Below are positions 46,195-59,100 of a stretch of 64,000 bases of DNA, piece by piece (within the stretch, counting starts at the first letter, position 1; each line of letters begins with the position of its first letter). This DNA comes from Anopheles merus (Eukaryota; Arthropoda; Insecta; Diptera; Culicidae). A model generated the notes under the pieces. That model was not told the origin of the DNA and did not search any database. It saw nothing but the letters and a program-made list of their open reading frames with translations. The stretch spans positions 52,900,442-52,964,441 of the forward strand of contig NC_054083.1 in NCBI RefSeq assembly GCF_017562075.2, read 5' to 3'. A program made the position numbers and the translations under genes.

Positions 46195-46915
46195 ATGGCT
46201 GTTTGGGGGAAAGTGAAAATTGCCAGTACCACCACCACGTACGTATGCCCACACTATATCAACACTTACCCTTCTCTTTCGGCTCCTGACCACCACCGGA
46301 CACGATTGCGTAACTTCCTTTCGATTTCTGTTTCCTCCTCCTAAAGCTCCAAAGCTCCGCTGGCGCGCACTCCAAGCAAAGCCGGTTCATTGTTCAGCGA
46401 AACGCTCACGGCCGCCCTGGGGAAGCGGAAGAGCAAGTTCAAGGATATTACCGACGAGCTGAACCAGCACATCAACGCCGAGGAGCGGGAGGAGCTGTAC
46501 CAACGGCCCCTGTTCAACGCGGACAAGATCCGGCGCATGATGGAGCGCATCGTGGAGAAGCAGTTCGATGTGGACGAGGAGGAGATGCGCTACGTGTACA
46601 ATCCGGCCAAAAATCTGAAGATGTGCCAGAACATCTCCAAACAGATCAAGGATCGGATGAAAGCGATGAACTTTAAGCGGTATAGTACGGAGCAATCAAT
46701 GGGTGCAAAGGAGCTTAACATTTTCTTTCTTTTCTTCCCCCACCCCCAGACACCGTATTATCAGCATCGCAACGATAGTGGAAAAGCAGCAGCAAGGAAT
46801 ACACTACAAAATGAAGTACATCCTCGATCCGAAGCTGGACGACTACGTGCGTTTGTACCACGAAACGCCTCACTTTTACATCATCGCCACAGTGCTGCTT
46901 GTCCACAAGGATTAG
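46195..46915 (+). CDS. Tctex1-type dynein light chain domain protein
   Basis: Three exons join in phase: 46195-46238, 46347-46679 and 46750-46915 (TAG), giving 180 residues. The first 45 residues are basic and probably disordered (MAVWGKVKIASTTTTSK). The C-terminal about 120 residues follow the Tctex1 family plan: two helices (NADKIRRMMERIVEKQF; AKNLKMCQNISKQIKDRMK), then strands (HRIISIATIVEKQQQGIHYK; KYILDPKLDDYVRL) and a final strand FYIIATVLLVHKD. Members act as light chains or cargo adaptors of cytoplasmic or axonemal dynein. With its N-terminal extension it resembles the TCTEX1-domain-containing (DYNLT2/5-like) group rather than short DYNLT1. The family call is confident; the subgroup is not. 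Mos follows on the same strand 434 bases later. Confidence 0.85.
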
Positions 46916-47349
46916 GATGGGAGGACGCGGGAGGAGAGGGACGCAGAGAATGTCCTTCTTTCGAACTTCGAAACTCAACCGAATGCGATCGTTCGTTGCC
47001 TACTGTGTTAGATTGTTAGAAGTGTTCACTGTGTGTTAGTGTCTAAGCACCTTGGGCCCTGTTTGCTGCGATCCCGATTCTCGAGTTGACAGACGGTCTC
47101 TCGGCGAAGGCACCGCTTTAGACCCAACGTAGTACAGGCGTGTGTGTGTGAGAGTGTTAGAGTGTTTGTATTTTTGTGTAACAAAACACGTGAAGTTTGG
47201 ATGCCAGACAAACATCCTTCTGTTCTCGCTTTCTGTTAGCAGTAGCATCGCTTTTCCTCGATGGAAATTCGTTGCCTTCCGTGCGACATTCCAGGCCCCA
47301 AGTGCTCGCCCCATCCTCCCGTCGGTTTGGATGGATTGAGTGTGTAACA
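46916..47349 (+). other. Spacer between Tctex1-type gene and Mos
   Basis: 434 bases holding the 3' UTR of the Tctex1-type gene and the promoter and 5' UTR of Mos. No perfect AATAAA is seen before Mos, so read-through transcripts are possible. Confidence 0.45.
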
Positions 47350-48805
47350 ATGTAAGTGAACTTACCCCAAAGCAGCTTACTGCAGCAAAAGACCCATTCT
47401 CTCATTATGATTCACACTCACTAATGCACAACACAACGCAGGACGTCCACCGAGCTAACTGTGCCGAAGATCGAGATCAGCTTCGACACGCCGAACCGGG
47501 ACCGCTTCCTGCGGGAGGACTTTCGCAACAAGCGCGAATCGTACGCCGTGCTGGGGCGCGGCAGCTACGGCGTAGTCATCAAGGCGTCCTACCGTGGCCG
47601 CCCGGTTGCCGTGAAGATCCTGGAGAAGCGATCGCACCGTCACCGCTGCCGCTACGATTCGCTGCTGAACGAAGCGAACGCACTGAACCTGCGGCACGAC
47701 AACATCGTGACGGTGCTGAAGATCGTGCCCGGTGCACAGTACGGGCTGGTGCTGATGGAGCGCTTCGATGGCTACTGTCTGCAGCGTATTATTGGCCACC
47801 AGCGTAACCATCCGATCGCGGTTCAACACAAACTGCTGTAAGTATCCGATCCGTGTTCGAACTGAACTGAAGTTTTCTGACGTGATTGTGTCGCCGATCG
47901 TTGCCGGTTTTCATTGCAGGATACTGTGCGATATTATAAGTGGATTGTGTTTCTGCCACCGGCACAACATCGTGCATCTGGACGTGAAGCCCCAGAACGT
48001 GATCGTAACGGTCAGTGGTGGTGCCGACCAGCCGGTGGCACCTGCCGCCGGCAATCTGCCGTTGCGCAAGTATCTCTGCAAGCTGTGCGATTTCGGCTCG
48101 TCGATGATGCTGCAGCCGTGGCAGCCGAACGAAACCCTAGTCAACCGTGGCACGATTCGCTACATGGCCCCGGAGCTGCTGCGCGGCACCGGCGGCTTTA
48201 CCGCGCGGGCGGACATTTACTCGTTCGGCGTTACCATGTGGCAGCTGGACGAGGGACGCTTCCCGTACGAGGAGATTACCTGCAACGAGGTGATCGCGTA
48301 CAATGTCGTCAAGAAGGGGCTGCGCCCGGATAGCATTACCACGATGGCGTTTGGCCGGCGTGCGACCAACCTGCCGGCCGGTTTGCGCGACATCGGCTGT
48401 CTGCATGGGAGTTTGCGTGGCCCCATTTCGCTGACCGGCGGCGGTGATGGTGGGTCGAGCTTTACCGGCCGATTCGAGTCCGACGCCGTTGACGATGTGC
48501 TCAAGCGCCAGGGCATTGCGGTGGAGTATCGGGCCAAGCGCCCGACCCGAGTCATCTGCCCGACCGAGCGCCCCGATCAGCCGATGAACGATCAAGAGCT
48601 GAACGTGGCACGGATAATGGAGATGTTTGGGGACAACTGCACCATCGCCAACAACGAGCGCATTCAGCTGCGACAGACGATGCGCACACTGTACAGCAAG
48701 TGTTGGGCCAGCGATGCGACCTGTCGTCCCGATGCGCCTGCCGTGCGGGCTGCGATCCATCAGGCGCTCGAGAAGATCGCGCTCGGAAAGCGTGCCGGCA
48801 AATGA
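47350..48805 (+). CDS. mos: Serine/threonine protein kinase Mos
   Basis: Mos is the germline MAPK-kinase-kinase that activates MEK/ERK in oocyte meiosis. Exons: 47350-47351 (the A and T of the start codon), 47442-47837 and 47920-48805 (TGA), giving 427 residues. In the kinase frame the coding exon starts right after a CAG acceptor with G ACG TCC and has no suitable in-frame ATG before the domain. The upstream donor at ACAAT/GTAAGT supplies AT, so splicing makes ATG. The kinase motifs are intact: GRGSYG (39-44), AVKIL (K59), HLDVKPQN (D154, the HLD form typical of Mos), CDFGSS (D190) and APELL. A variable insert follows the IAYNVVKKGLRPDS region, and CWASDATCRPD ends the domain. Another 5' exon with its own ATG cannot be excluded. 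Confidence 0.88.
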
Positions 48806-50017
48806 GTGTTCCGCTCGTGTTCGTTCGATTTTAAAGTGTGTATTTTGTTTGTGTGTTGTGTGTCGTTTTGTTTTGTCCTTTTAGTTTTTGTCGGAAGAAA
48901 CCGAGAACAGCGGTTTGTGGGTGCGTGTCCAGCTAAGTTAATAATTTAGGTAAATTATGCAAATGTTTTTAGCTCTGTAAGGGATAGGGGGGGCCAGTGG
49001 GTAGTTTCATTGTTGTGCTATCGCCGTAGCCAACGTGTGTCTTATAAAAGGGAACAGTTTTCTTTTTTAAAATAAATCAGTGTGATTTTAGCATAAGGCG
49101 TCATCAACCCGTTGAGTTTGTTCGATTTGCTTCTTTTTTTAATCCATTTCCGTATTTATTCCTTAAGGAGCGTGTCAAAAACCGCGGAACCGTTCGCGCT
49201 AAACGTAAGCATGCTTGCGCACTACTACACAACGGACGGGCTCCGTAACGTCGTCATCGTAGGTCGTAGTTTGCAAACTCTTATCGCTGTAATCGAAAGC
49301 TAGTGTGTGTGTGTGCATGTGTGTTAAAAACTAAGAATGGAAAATACTCAATATGGACGAGGTGGACGGGTTTTACACCTCAGTGCCTCGCTCGTATCTC
49401 GAAGCACGCGTGTACGCGGCAACACAACCGTCATAGTCAGGTCAAGGGTCGCGGCGTCCCCTAACGTCAATCTAACGCCGAGATCTTTTCTTATCGCGGA
49501 AACCGATTCACTTGATCTCTCTCTCCCTTTCTCTTATACTCTCCTCCTAACTTTCTCTTGCCTCACGTGGCGACCTCGTGTGTACCGCTGAACGAAATAT
49601 TGGTAGGATAGCATCTTCTGGTGTTCTATTTGACTAGATTTCCGGGCAACGAGTTCTACACGCAATAGCTCCGCAGGCGTTCCGTACCCGCTGCAGGCTC
49701 ACATCAGTAACGCTAAAATGCACTTTAACTCTGAATCTCCGAATCTGAAACGCCCCGGACAACGAACGGTAGTAACGCCTAATCTATCGGTAATTATTCT
49801 AAAAGGTTTTGATGAAAGTTAAGCAACACCACACACCACACACACTCAAACGGTGTAGTAAAGCAACGGCCGCTGGTGTGCGTGTGTCTGTGGGTGTGTG
49901 TGAAAAAGGGGTAAGGTCTTGGTCATGAAGGTCTGTGGAAGACGCTTGCCGATCTCGTTCCCGTTGACGCTTGTTTAGTGTTTGGTCCAACCCGCGCTAG
50001 CCGGCCCCTGCTCGGGC
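48806..50017. other. Convergent intergenic region, Mos and tafazzin 3' ends
   Basis: 1.2 kb with the 3' UTRs of both flanking genes. Nothing else is supported in it. Confidence 0.55.
49071..49076 (+). promoter_or_regulatory. Candidate Mos polyadenylation signal AATAAA
   Basis: AATAAA lies 266 bases past the Mos stop codon, followed about 15 bases later by a T/G-rich area (TGTGATTTTAG, then GAGTTTGTTCG). Confidence 0.55.
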
Positions 50018-52975
50018 TCAGCTTTTCACGTACTCCGAGTGCAGCCGTTCGGTTTCTTGTTTAAGTATCTAAAAACATGAAGCATGAGGTATGGTATTAA
50101 TCAGGGCTAAATTATGTTTCCCCCTTCCCATTCTCCACCTACCATCATCTCCTCCTGGATACGGTCGGTAATTTGCTTTCGCGCCTCCTCTTCGCTCACC
50201 GGCGACGAGCGTAACCGTTCCATAAGAGCGCTTAGGTCGATCGGATTGCCGAAGTTGTACGTTAGCTTCTTGCCCATCCGGAGGTAGTAAGGCGGTTCGT
50301 TCGGCAGCACGTCGTCCATGCCGATGTGCCAGATCGGGATAATGATGGGCAGGTCGGGTGCTTCGTAAATTATTCGCCCGACGCCCCACTTGAACCTGAA
50401 AGTGCAATGCAATGAGAATTAGCGGTCATCGATTGGAGCCGGACACATACACACACACACTGTGCGGTGTGTGGAATGGATGCAATCAATATTACTTAAA
50501 TCCAGCTTTGGTTTAGTTCTGCCAACCTTCCGACACCTTTCTATGGTTTCGCACGGTTTTTGCGTAAGCGCTGGAAGGTCCTTTCCCTGCCATCCCGCAC
50601 ACTCACCTGAGATCCTCTTTAGTCATGTTAACTTTCCCCTCGGGAAACACATGCACCCAGTCGCCAAGCTTCAGCTTCTCGATGCACAGATCCACCGCCG
50701 GCTGGTACACGCCGCCGCCCCGCACCACCGGTATGCACTTCCCGTACATGAAGAACAGCGAGTGCGCCTTGCAGGTGAAGCAAATGTCGTGCGCCGCCAT
50801 TGACCATCGGATGACGTTTTTGTTGCAAACGTTGCGCAGCTTTAGCAACCCTACCAACCGAGGAGGGCAGGGGGGGGGGGGGAGGGCAGAATAATAGAAG
50901 TGAAAAGGGGGAGAAAAGAAAATACATTATTCATTGAGCGACACGATGCGGCCGGCGAATTGGATGAACGGAGTGGCGTGGCTGCCTGCGAACAGTTTGT
51001 TAATTTTTGGTAATTACGCCTGTCTAGTAGTCCTGTGGTCCAGCGCACGTGTCAGTAGAGTTGAAAGTGTTGCGTTGGTTGCCCCGAAAAGTAGGTAACG
51101 AAAAGTTCATGGATCAAAACACGATGCATACACAAATGGGGAATGCACATTCCGTCCCACCGATCGCCACCGTGCGTACAACAAAGAATGGGCGTTATGT
51201 TACTCGGACTTGCTTACACCCTCGGACTTCTCTCTCCCACGGGGAGAATAATCATGGCATGCTAGGAATCGGTTTGTGTGTGTGTGTGTGTTTGTGCTAC
51301 AACTACTACCTAGTGGGTTTTGGAAGAATGGTACACTGTCCTCAGTTCAACTTACCCCATATGCCTGGATCATCGAAGCACGAGTGATGATTGGAGACGG
51401 TCAGCAGCGACTTCCCTTTCGGCCGGTTCTCGAGCGCATTCTCCAGGACGTCGATGTTGTGGACGCGTGCTTTGTTCAGCCAGACTGTGCGCGGAAACAC
51501 AAAAGCGCGGAAGAAAAGAACGATTTCCCATCAGAGGGAAGGGTGCAATTAATTGCATGTTTTGATGGAGGGGGAGAGCGAGAGAGAGTGATTCGATCCA
51601 CCGCATCGCTCGATTGCTTGCGTGTGCGTGCAAACACGTGGCTGCCTTCAAAGTTCCCAAACCACCGTTTTCACATAACTAGAAATCGATCTTTCTATCC
51701 CCTCGGCCCCTTTCTACCACACCGACCCTCCACCGTCCGCGTGCATTACTTGATCGTGGAGAAGCAGCAGCAGCCAAATACCACACAGCGTTAGAGCGTA
51801 ACAGCAGCCACGACCACGACGACGACGACGACGACGACCGCGTGGTAATGAAAAAGGGAATGAAAAAACAAGTGCACAAGTGCCCCCTCTGCACCACACA
51901 ACCGAGAGGGCGGGGGGTCGACCTTGAACGCGGGTCTCGGTGCGGGATTGCATGCGTTGCTGCCTCGCCTGCTGCGATGTCTTTACTCCATTTCGCACTA
52001 TTTGTTGCGCGCTTTGTTTCGCCACCAGCCACTACAGCTACTATGCATCGCGTGTGCCCGAGGGCCTTTGCAAATGCAATTTCTTTTGTGCGTGTGCACA
52101 CACTTTCGGTCTTTGTCCGCCTGCTCGGATCCGATCGCACAAGGAAGTGTTGCCTTCTGCCCGTTTGGTTCAGTTTTAGGGCGAACCATTCTGGGGTGGG
52201 TTTTGGTTGGTGCAATGTTGCATGCATTTGGTAAACACACTCGATGGACGTTGTTGGGTGGTGGTGCTGTTCGACCGCCCGACAAAAACAGACCGTTCCC
52301 ACCATCACCGCTGTCGCAGTGATGTTTTGAAAAGCGAAAGGTGGCCGGTGAGCGACTTCGTCATCTTCGGTTTCGGAGATTTCGGCAACCGCGGTGATGC
52401 CGCCGCGTATGTTGTGCAACACACGGCCGAACGGGGCCGGCGACCGCCACCATCACCCCCCACTCTCTTTTCGAACGTTGCTCTAAACACACTCATTTAA
52501 GTGGGTCAGTGGCGCGCTTAGCATGGCGCTTGATACAGATTTGCCATGTCCACACATTGGGCGAGGTATCTCGAACGATGGCGCTTGACATTCGAAACCT
52601 TTTCGCACCACCCCAGAAAAGCGGTCATTACATAATTTGCGGTGCGGCCACACGAAAACATTACACATTACGGATGCGTGTAGTGCGCGCGCACATTCTA
52701 GCACTTCTTCTGCCGCAGGAACGGTGGCAGTTCGGGGAACGTACAGCCTCACCATTGCACACAGCCCCCTCCCAATACATACCGATGACGATTTTGGAGA
52801 AGAATCCCACCAAACCAATCACACCCGTACTGGCAATGTGCCACAGCCGATTGGGACGCCGCAGCCTCGGGAATATCCAGTCGATGTTGTACGGGATGTG
52901 TGGCTGCTGCACCGCGGCCCCGTTTGGCGGTGGTGCGGCTGGCTTTAGGAGTAGATTGAACAGAAACGAACTCAT
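50018..52975 (-). CDS. Taz: Tafazzin, mitochondrial phospholipid-lysophospholipid transacylase
   Basis: Tafazzin remodels cardiolipin acyl chains at mitochondrial membranes. Five exons join in phase: 52783-52975, 51356-51484, 50607-50850, 50143-50395 and 50018-50068 (TGA), giving 289 residues. The acyltransferase HX4D motif is NHHSCFDD (96-103), and FPEGKVNM and GMDDVLPNEPPY are the second and later conserved blocks of the family. A hydrophobic N-terminal segment (about 45-64: LWHIASTGVIGLVGFFSKIV) fits the membrane anchor. The first exon adds about 28 residues before the usual YNIDWIFP start; ATG 52975 is the only ATG in the exon that keeps the frame. The loop between FMYGKCIPVVRG and GVYQ is short, like the exon-5-lacking human form. 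The second intron at the 3' side of exon 1 is 1.3 kb. Confidence 0.94.
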
Positions 52976-55900
52976 GTTAATGGCGCACACGATCGCGGAG
53001 GAAGGCTTGCAAACCGGACCGTACGATCCGCGGCGGCAGACTGAGATCGGTCCGCGTGCCGTATCATCCGACAGGGCTGCGACTAGCCTGCCCTTCTTCG
53101 GTTCATTGTGTTACCTTCGAGTTCATGATGCCGCTTAGAGGATGATTCCTTACACCGAGTGTGTGTGTGCGTGGTTGCGAGGCACGATTGCCTATGCCGA
53201 TGCTAATTTAATTAAATGAACTGTCCCCGTCCCCGTCTCCGCCAGGCCGCCAGCTCGGCTCTATTTCCCACGGGGGGTGGTGTGTGAGCTTACACCCGCA
53301 GGAAGCGCACCTTACACGACGATGCCAACCACACACAGCACAGCCCCACTATCGCGACGGGGTTCATCGACGAAGCGGGTCCTCCTCGCTTGCCTCTCTA
53401 CGGTCGCGCAAAAACCGCGTGCAATCGTAGTACGCTGATGTTTACGTATTTTTTTCCTCACTCTTCTCTTCACAACACACAGTGTCACACACGCTGCTTC
53501 CTGTCCTTGCGCCTTAATCAATCTCAGCTCCGCGTGCCCATGTGACGTATTGGGTAAGTGTTGGCTGTCCCTAGAACAGCTGCCAATCCCCTGTGTGCTG
53601 TACCTCACTGCGGTGCCCTTTTACGCACAATTCGCTTACGCACCCTTCTAGCTAGTAAAAGCACTGCTGACTGTTGTAGCGGACGCGATGATCTTGAAGG
53701 GAAGTTGTGTGTACAGTTCGCTTCGTTTCCAGTGGTAGGGAGAGACGACGGCCAAGCGATCTTCCAGCGCTTCAGCTGTTTTGCTGCAGTACACACACAC
53801 AAACACTCACAAACGCACACAGGCATACGCAGTGCGCGTGCAGCGCCGCACACACAAACACACACACACACACACACACTTGCTTGTTTACCTTGCATTC
53901 CATCCGTACGTTCACTGTGGGCTGCCGCTGCAGTTCCTGGAGAGTGACAGTTCATAAAACTATTTTCCCTGCAAATTAAAGATTTTAAAAGTAAATTTAT
54001 TACATTACGAGAAACTTTAATATTTTCGAATAATATTAATGTATGATAAAGTTATACTCACTTAAATGATAAGCTCTGGAGAGAGCATCCTTGAAGCACA
54101 TGGAGCCTTAAAAGCACTGTAGAGTAATTTTAAGTAATTAATAAGTTTTAAGAATTATTCAACATTGCTCACAAAATTTCATAAAAAAACGGTACACAAT
54201 CCAACACAATGCAGTCGATTTTGGAGCAGCCAAATTTAGCTGAATATCTTATCTTGAAATTGCAGTCCTCGTTTTGGATTAGTATCGCAAATCGTTGGTT
54301 TCTGCAAATCATCCACCCCGTGAAGCTTTCTTTCAAGATAAGTAAAATTTGTACGCATTTTGCTTCATTTTTTTTTCTTCTGCTCAATATTCATTCGTTC
54401 GTTCGTTTCTCTGTTATCATCAATCATCAATAATTTAAAAGGATTGTGAGGAATCAACCCCCGGCGCAACTGTCGTCTGTCTTGCCCTTCCGTGCATTCT
54501 CCACACTCGTGTGCCGGTCCAACCAATCGCTCTTCCAATCCAATCGGTTCTGGCAATTGCATCCTTCTACATTCAAATTCTTCTTTTCGCACGGGGGAGG
54601 AATTTCTCATATAATATATAACTAACATTAAATTGTACTTGCGTCACTTTCACTAATAGATGCTACTCTCCCGCCCTCTGGTTGGTTGTGATCTTCGTCG
54701 CTCACTCGTGTTTCGCGCGCACTCGACAGTTGAATAGTGGTGGTAGTAGTAGTAGCAGCAGTAGTAATAGATGTAGTAGTAATAGTAATTAGTTTTGTTT
54801 TTTGTTTCAAATTTTGCAAATTCCCTGTTGAGGAGAAAAAAACCCGACTATGTGGCCATGAAGGGGGCACACCAACGTTACTGTAAATCGTAATATACGT
54901 GTTTTGGAGGGTATTATCATGAGAAACAACACACGAATTGCGCGCACGATCGGATCGGGGAGTTCAGGATACGTGGGGGAGAAATGGTTTTTTTCGGGAA
55001 GGGGGGAGAAAAGGGAAGGATGGTTTCGTTGTTGTCCTCAAAAAACTGGATCCATGTTTTGTTTTGCAATTTAATTTGTATGGTTTTTCTACCGTCGGTT
55101 TTTCTCTATCATCTACTATCTCACACATACACAGACATGCTTTCGAAGCGCTGGTTTGGTGATGTTTCCTAGTTTTTTTGTTGTTTTGTTTTGCCTATGA
55201 AGAAATACAAATACTTTCTCGTGTATGATTTTTTGTTTTGTTTTCAGAAAATGAGTATGAATCTAACCTACGATCGCATCAATCTTATCTTAGGCCCGGT
55301 TCCTTCGGTTCCTACTTGTTTCATGTTTTCTTGTTTTGAATAAATATCACTTTCTTCCCTTCCCATCCCACCCACCCACACACACACACACACTCGACGG
55401 GTGCTCAGAGCCGTGCCGTGGTTCAATAGATCCGACGACCTGCAAGCTGCACGAACGAACACACAACCCATATGCAAACGCAATAAACGAATCAAATCAA
55501 ACCACACTATGCCATTAATTGACCCCGTTCTTTCACTCCCGGGCGCGAGTGTGAACGCGCGTGTTCGATTCGATCACTACGAAAAAACGCATAGGATCTT
55601 TTCACACGCTTCCCGATGCTGCCTGGACGCCTAATACACACACACACACAAACAAAGCAATAATAATAATAATCATAATCATAATAATAGCAGCTCCGCG
55701 AGTCGAGGAATCGTGGTGGTGCCCAGCATGGTGAATTTAAGGAATGTGCGATTTGCGGCAATCATATTGCGCGCGCTCACTTCACATCTTTTTTTTCGTT
55801 TTGTTTTGTTTTGCACACGACAGACACGTGGGCGCTCAAATACTATCGCAAAACAAAAGACAATACATTAAAGGGGTACACACTAACATAACATGACAGA

Positions 55901-56107
55901 GTACAACGTAATAAAAATGGTGCAAAATAAAACATACAAAACACGCTAGCAATAATAAAATAATAAAAAAGAGATAATAATAGTTCAACAAAACACTCAA
56001 ACACGCACGCACACAAACGCATCTTCTCCTCTTTGTGTCCATTTAAATTAGGGAATACTACTTTCGCCTTCAACAAGCCCGACCGGTTTAGCGACTTTTA
56101 AATCGGA
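52976..56107. other. Intergenic region: tafazzin 5' flank and USP 3' UTR
   Basis: The left part must hold the tafazzin promoter. The right part (toward 56107) is downstream of the USP stop codon on the minus strand, T-rich on the plus strand and likely 3' UTR. A (CA)n tract lies at 53848-53879, a TAG/TAC trinucleotide-like array around 54738-54790, and an (AAT)n/(AATC)n patch near 55658-55690. No gene supported. Confidence 0.5.
53848..53879. repeat. (CA)n microsatellite
   Basis: About 15 CA units with one interruption. Confidence 0.9.
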
Positions 56108-59100
56108 TTAATTCTTCGGCGACACAGTTATCAGCTTGTGTGGCGTAACCGGGGAAATCTGAAACAATAAGGAACGATAAGGCGGATTTAATAGACTAAG
56201 CATAAATTGCTCTCAGTTCGCCCGCACGCGTACATACCCACAATGCTCGACTTCCGCTACCCGGGGGAAGCAAGTCGTCTGGATCGTCATCGTCGTCCAG
56301 CACCACACGATCGACCAGCCCATGGTTCTGCTGGTCGATAAACAGCAGCGTGTCCTTGCTGCACGTGTTTGCACCACGGATCAGTGAAACGGCGTCTCCC
56401 GCATCGATCACGCTCTTGTACGTGGTGAAGGACGACGGTCGATGGTGCATCAGCTCGGACATGTTTTCCCGCCACAGAATGTCCTGAAATTGCTGCGAGG
56501 AAGGGAGCGAAAAGCGACCACCACCGTTGGTGGCTACCGATCCCGTTGCCAGACCGAGCTTCTGCTCCACCCGGTCGTGCTTGTCGGTGCGAAGCGGAAG
56601 TTTCCCCTTCGCTGACTCACCACCACCATCGTCCGCCGATTTGGACGTTTGGTTGAACCGTTCCAGCGTGTCCTTTCTCGATGACTGCTCCTCTGCCGCT
56701 ACCTTGCTAGTGGGGCTGGGGGCAGCGGCAGCGCTACTACCGGTGGCATTGTTAACGTTCGGCGTTTCCGAAGATTGTTTGGTTGCTGCTTCATCAATAC
56801 CTTTCTTCTTTGATTCTTTGGCTTCGGGGGTTGCGATGATGAGTTCTTGCTTTTCCGTTGGCACAACAGCTGACGATGATAATGAAGGTAATGAAGATTG
56901 CTGATCACTTTTTATCGCAGTGATGACGTTGCTGACTACATCTCGTTTGGACATTTCGTTCGATTCGCTACAAGCTTCCACCGATTCTGGGGTGACCACA
57001 CGACCAGACAAGCCGTCCGCCGTGTCTGTGACGAGCTTTTCGACGCGACTTTTCTCGTTCGCCGAAGATACCGACATCACCTCGACGATGCTATCCTTTG
57101 CTTGTGTGAAATCACGATCGGGCGATTTTGCCGGTGCTGAATCGGGGGAAATACTAGCCGTGGTTTCTGCCGCGGAGCTCGAGGTCGGAGGTGCTGAAGA
57201 CGGGGTTGTCGCAGTTGTCAGAGCGACCGCCTCAATTGTGGGAACAGCCACTGGCAGCGGTTTGACCGCTGCTGCCGTCGTCGGAACTGGTTGCACCTTC
57301 TTGTTGCGCTCCAACGTTGCCGTCGCTGCGGCGCTGGCCGGTGCTGGTGGGACAATAATTTTCGACACCCAATGATCCCCGGAACTGGAGCTAGAGCTGC
57401 CAGAACACTCGCCCGATCCGTCCGACGGTAACTTTCGTCTTTGGTAGAACAGTAGGTAAGCCTCGTTGTTGATGATTTCCTCGTCGATGCGATCGTTCGG
57501 CACGTGCGAGACACGCTGGTCATCGAAGCGGTACCATTGGCCGTCGTACGGGTTCTTGCAGGCCGCCGTATAGTGCCCCGTCTCCAGCGTGTCGCCCTGG
57601 TGATAGCACACGGCGTACAGGTCGTACCGGTTGTCCATCGCAAGCTGGCGACGGCCGGTTCCGCCGCCTCCGCCTGCTCCTGCCAGCATGGAATGTGTTT
57701 GATTGGAATGGGCACTTCGCATTATTTTGCGCCACGGACTCCAGTTGTCCGTATCGGTGTATCCCGCCGTACCCTGCGACCGGTCCAGCGTGTTCTGGTG
57801 GCTTTGCGCGGAGGTGTGGTGGTTGGATGCCTGGGACGGGTGCGACGATTGCTGGTGCGCGGAGGGATCGCGCGCTAGATGCGGCGTCATGTCGAAACCG
57901 TGCAGCGGAAACTTTACCAAATTCGTCAGCTTCGCTGCCTGCGTGCTGGCACGAAGTTGCTGCTGCCGGAAGCGCTTCAGATGTATCACCATTATGTCCG
58001 GTAGGGACCAGAGCCCGAGCGTTTTCACCACCGGCAGGTACTCCTGACAGTGCGGACACTTCCAGGCATTGTCCTGGCCGAGCGTTTCCGCCTTGGTGTA
58101 ATGTTCGAAGCACTGTTCGAGCGTTAGGGCCGAGCTGGCCGGGATTTTCTCCCTCATCTGGCTGACGCTTTCGTGCTCGACGAACGGATCGCCCATATCG
58201 TTGAAGAATCGTTCCGGTTCCGTCCACTCGAGCAGCAGCTTGACGTGGGCCGGCCCTGCATCCGTTGGCAGCACCGACAGCGCCAGATCGATCATCTCCG
58301 TAAACAGTGGATGCTCGACCGTGGCCTCCAGGTAGGTGTCCGCATCGCAGGATGGGTCCTGCAGGCGCATGCGGAACAGGCTTTGAGCCGGCGTGGCGAA
58401 CGTAAACACTTCCGATCGCAAAATGTTCGACATCTCCTTTAGCAGCAGCTTCTGCAGCTCGCTGTACGATACGTCCCGGTTCACCACCAAACAGAACGGC
58501 GTACCGAAGCGCTTCACATGCCCACCAAAGTCTCGCTTTCCGTTGCACAGGCAGAGCACAATCTTGGTCCCGCTGGCCGCCTCCTGGCCACTGCCGGCAG
58601 GCGGACATTCGATACAGTACAGTGGATCGTTTTCGCGCACCGACGACATGAGATGCGAGTCGCAGAACACGCGACTGAAACCCGACTCGCAAATTTCGGT
58701 CAGTATCATCCGATCGAGCGCAATGCCCGTATCCGCGTGCAGCTGTTCGCGCAGCGCCAGCACGGGCGAACCGTGCGGAATGCCCAAACCGAGCTTAACC
58801 TGCTTCGGTTGCTGCGAGGAGTAGATCACCTTCACCAGCACGGGCTGCTGGGACAGCTGGGGCAGTGGCACCGACAGACAGTAGAACGGGTCGAACGTGT
58901 TGCTCTGCTTGCCGCAGGTCGGGCAGGACAGCGAGGAGCGAAACTGGGCCTGGAACACGGCCTGCACGAACGAGTTGTTGCAGCGCACATAGTTGGCCAG
59001 CGTTTCGGCCGCGATCACCTCATCGGAACGGCCATTATTCTGCAACGGTAAGAAAAGACAAATGCGTTTCCATTAATGCACTTTGGGCCGGGAACAGCCT

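Noticed and set aside
48137..48760. 207-codon antisense frame opposite Mos
   Set aside because: Antisense shadow of GC-rich kinase codons; no motif and no splice or start context.
57520..58692. 390-codon open frame on the minus strand within USP exon 5
   Set aside because: It is an alternative-frame shadow of the USP coding exon in GC-rich sequence; composition is Arg/Ala/Gly-rich without domain resemblance.
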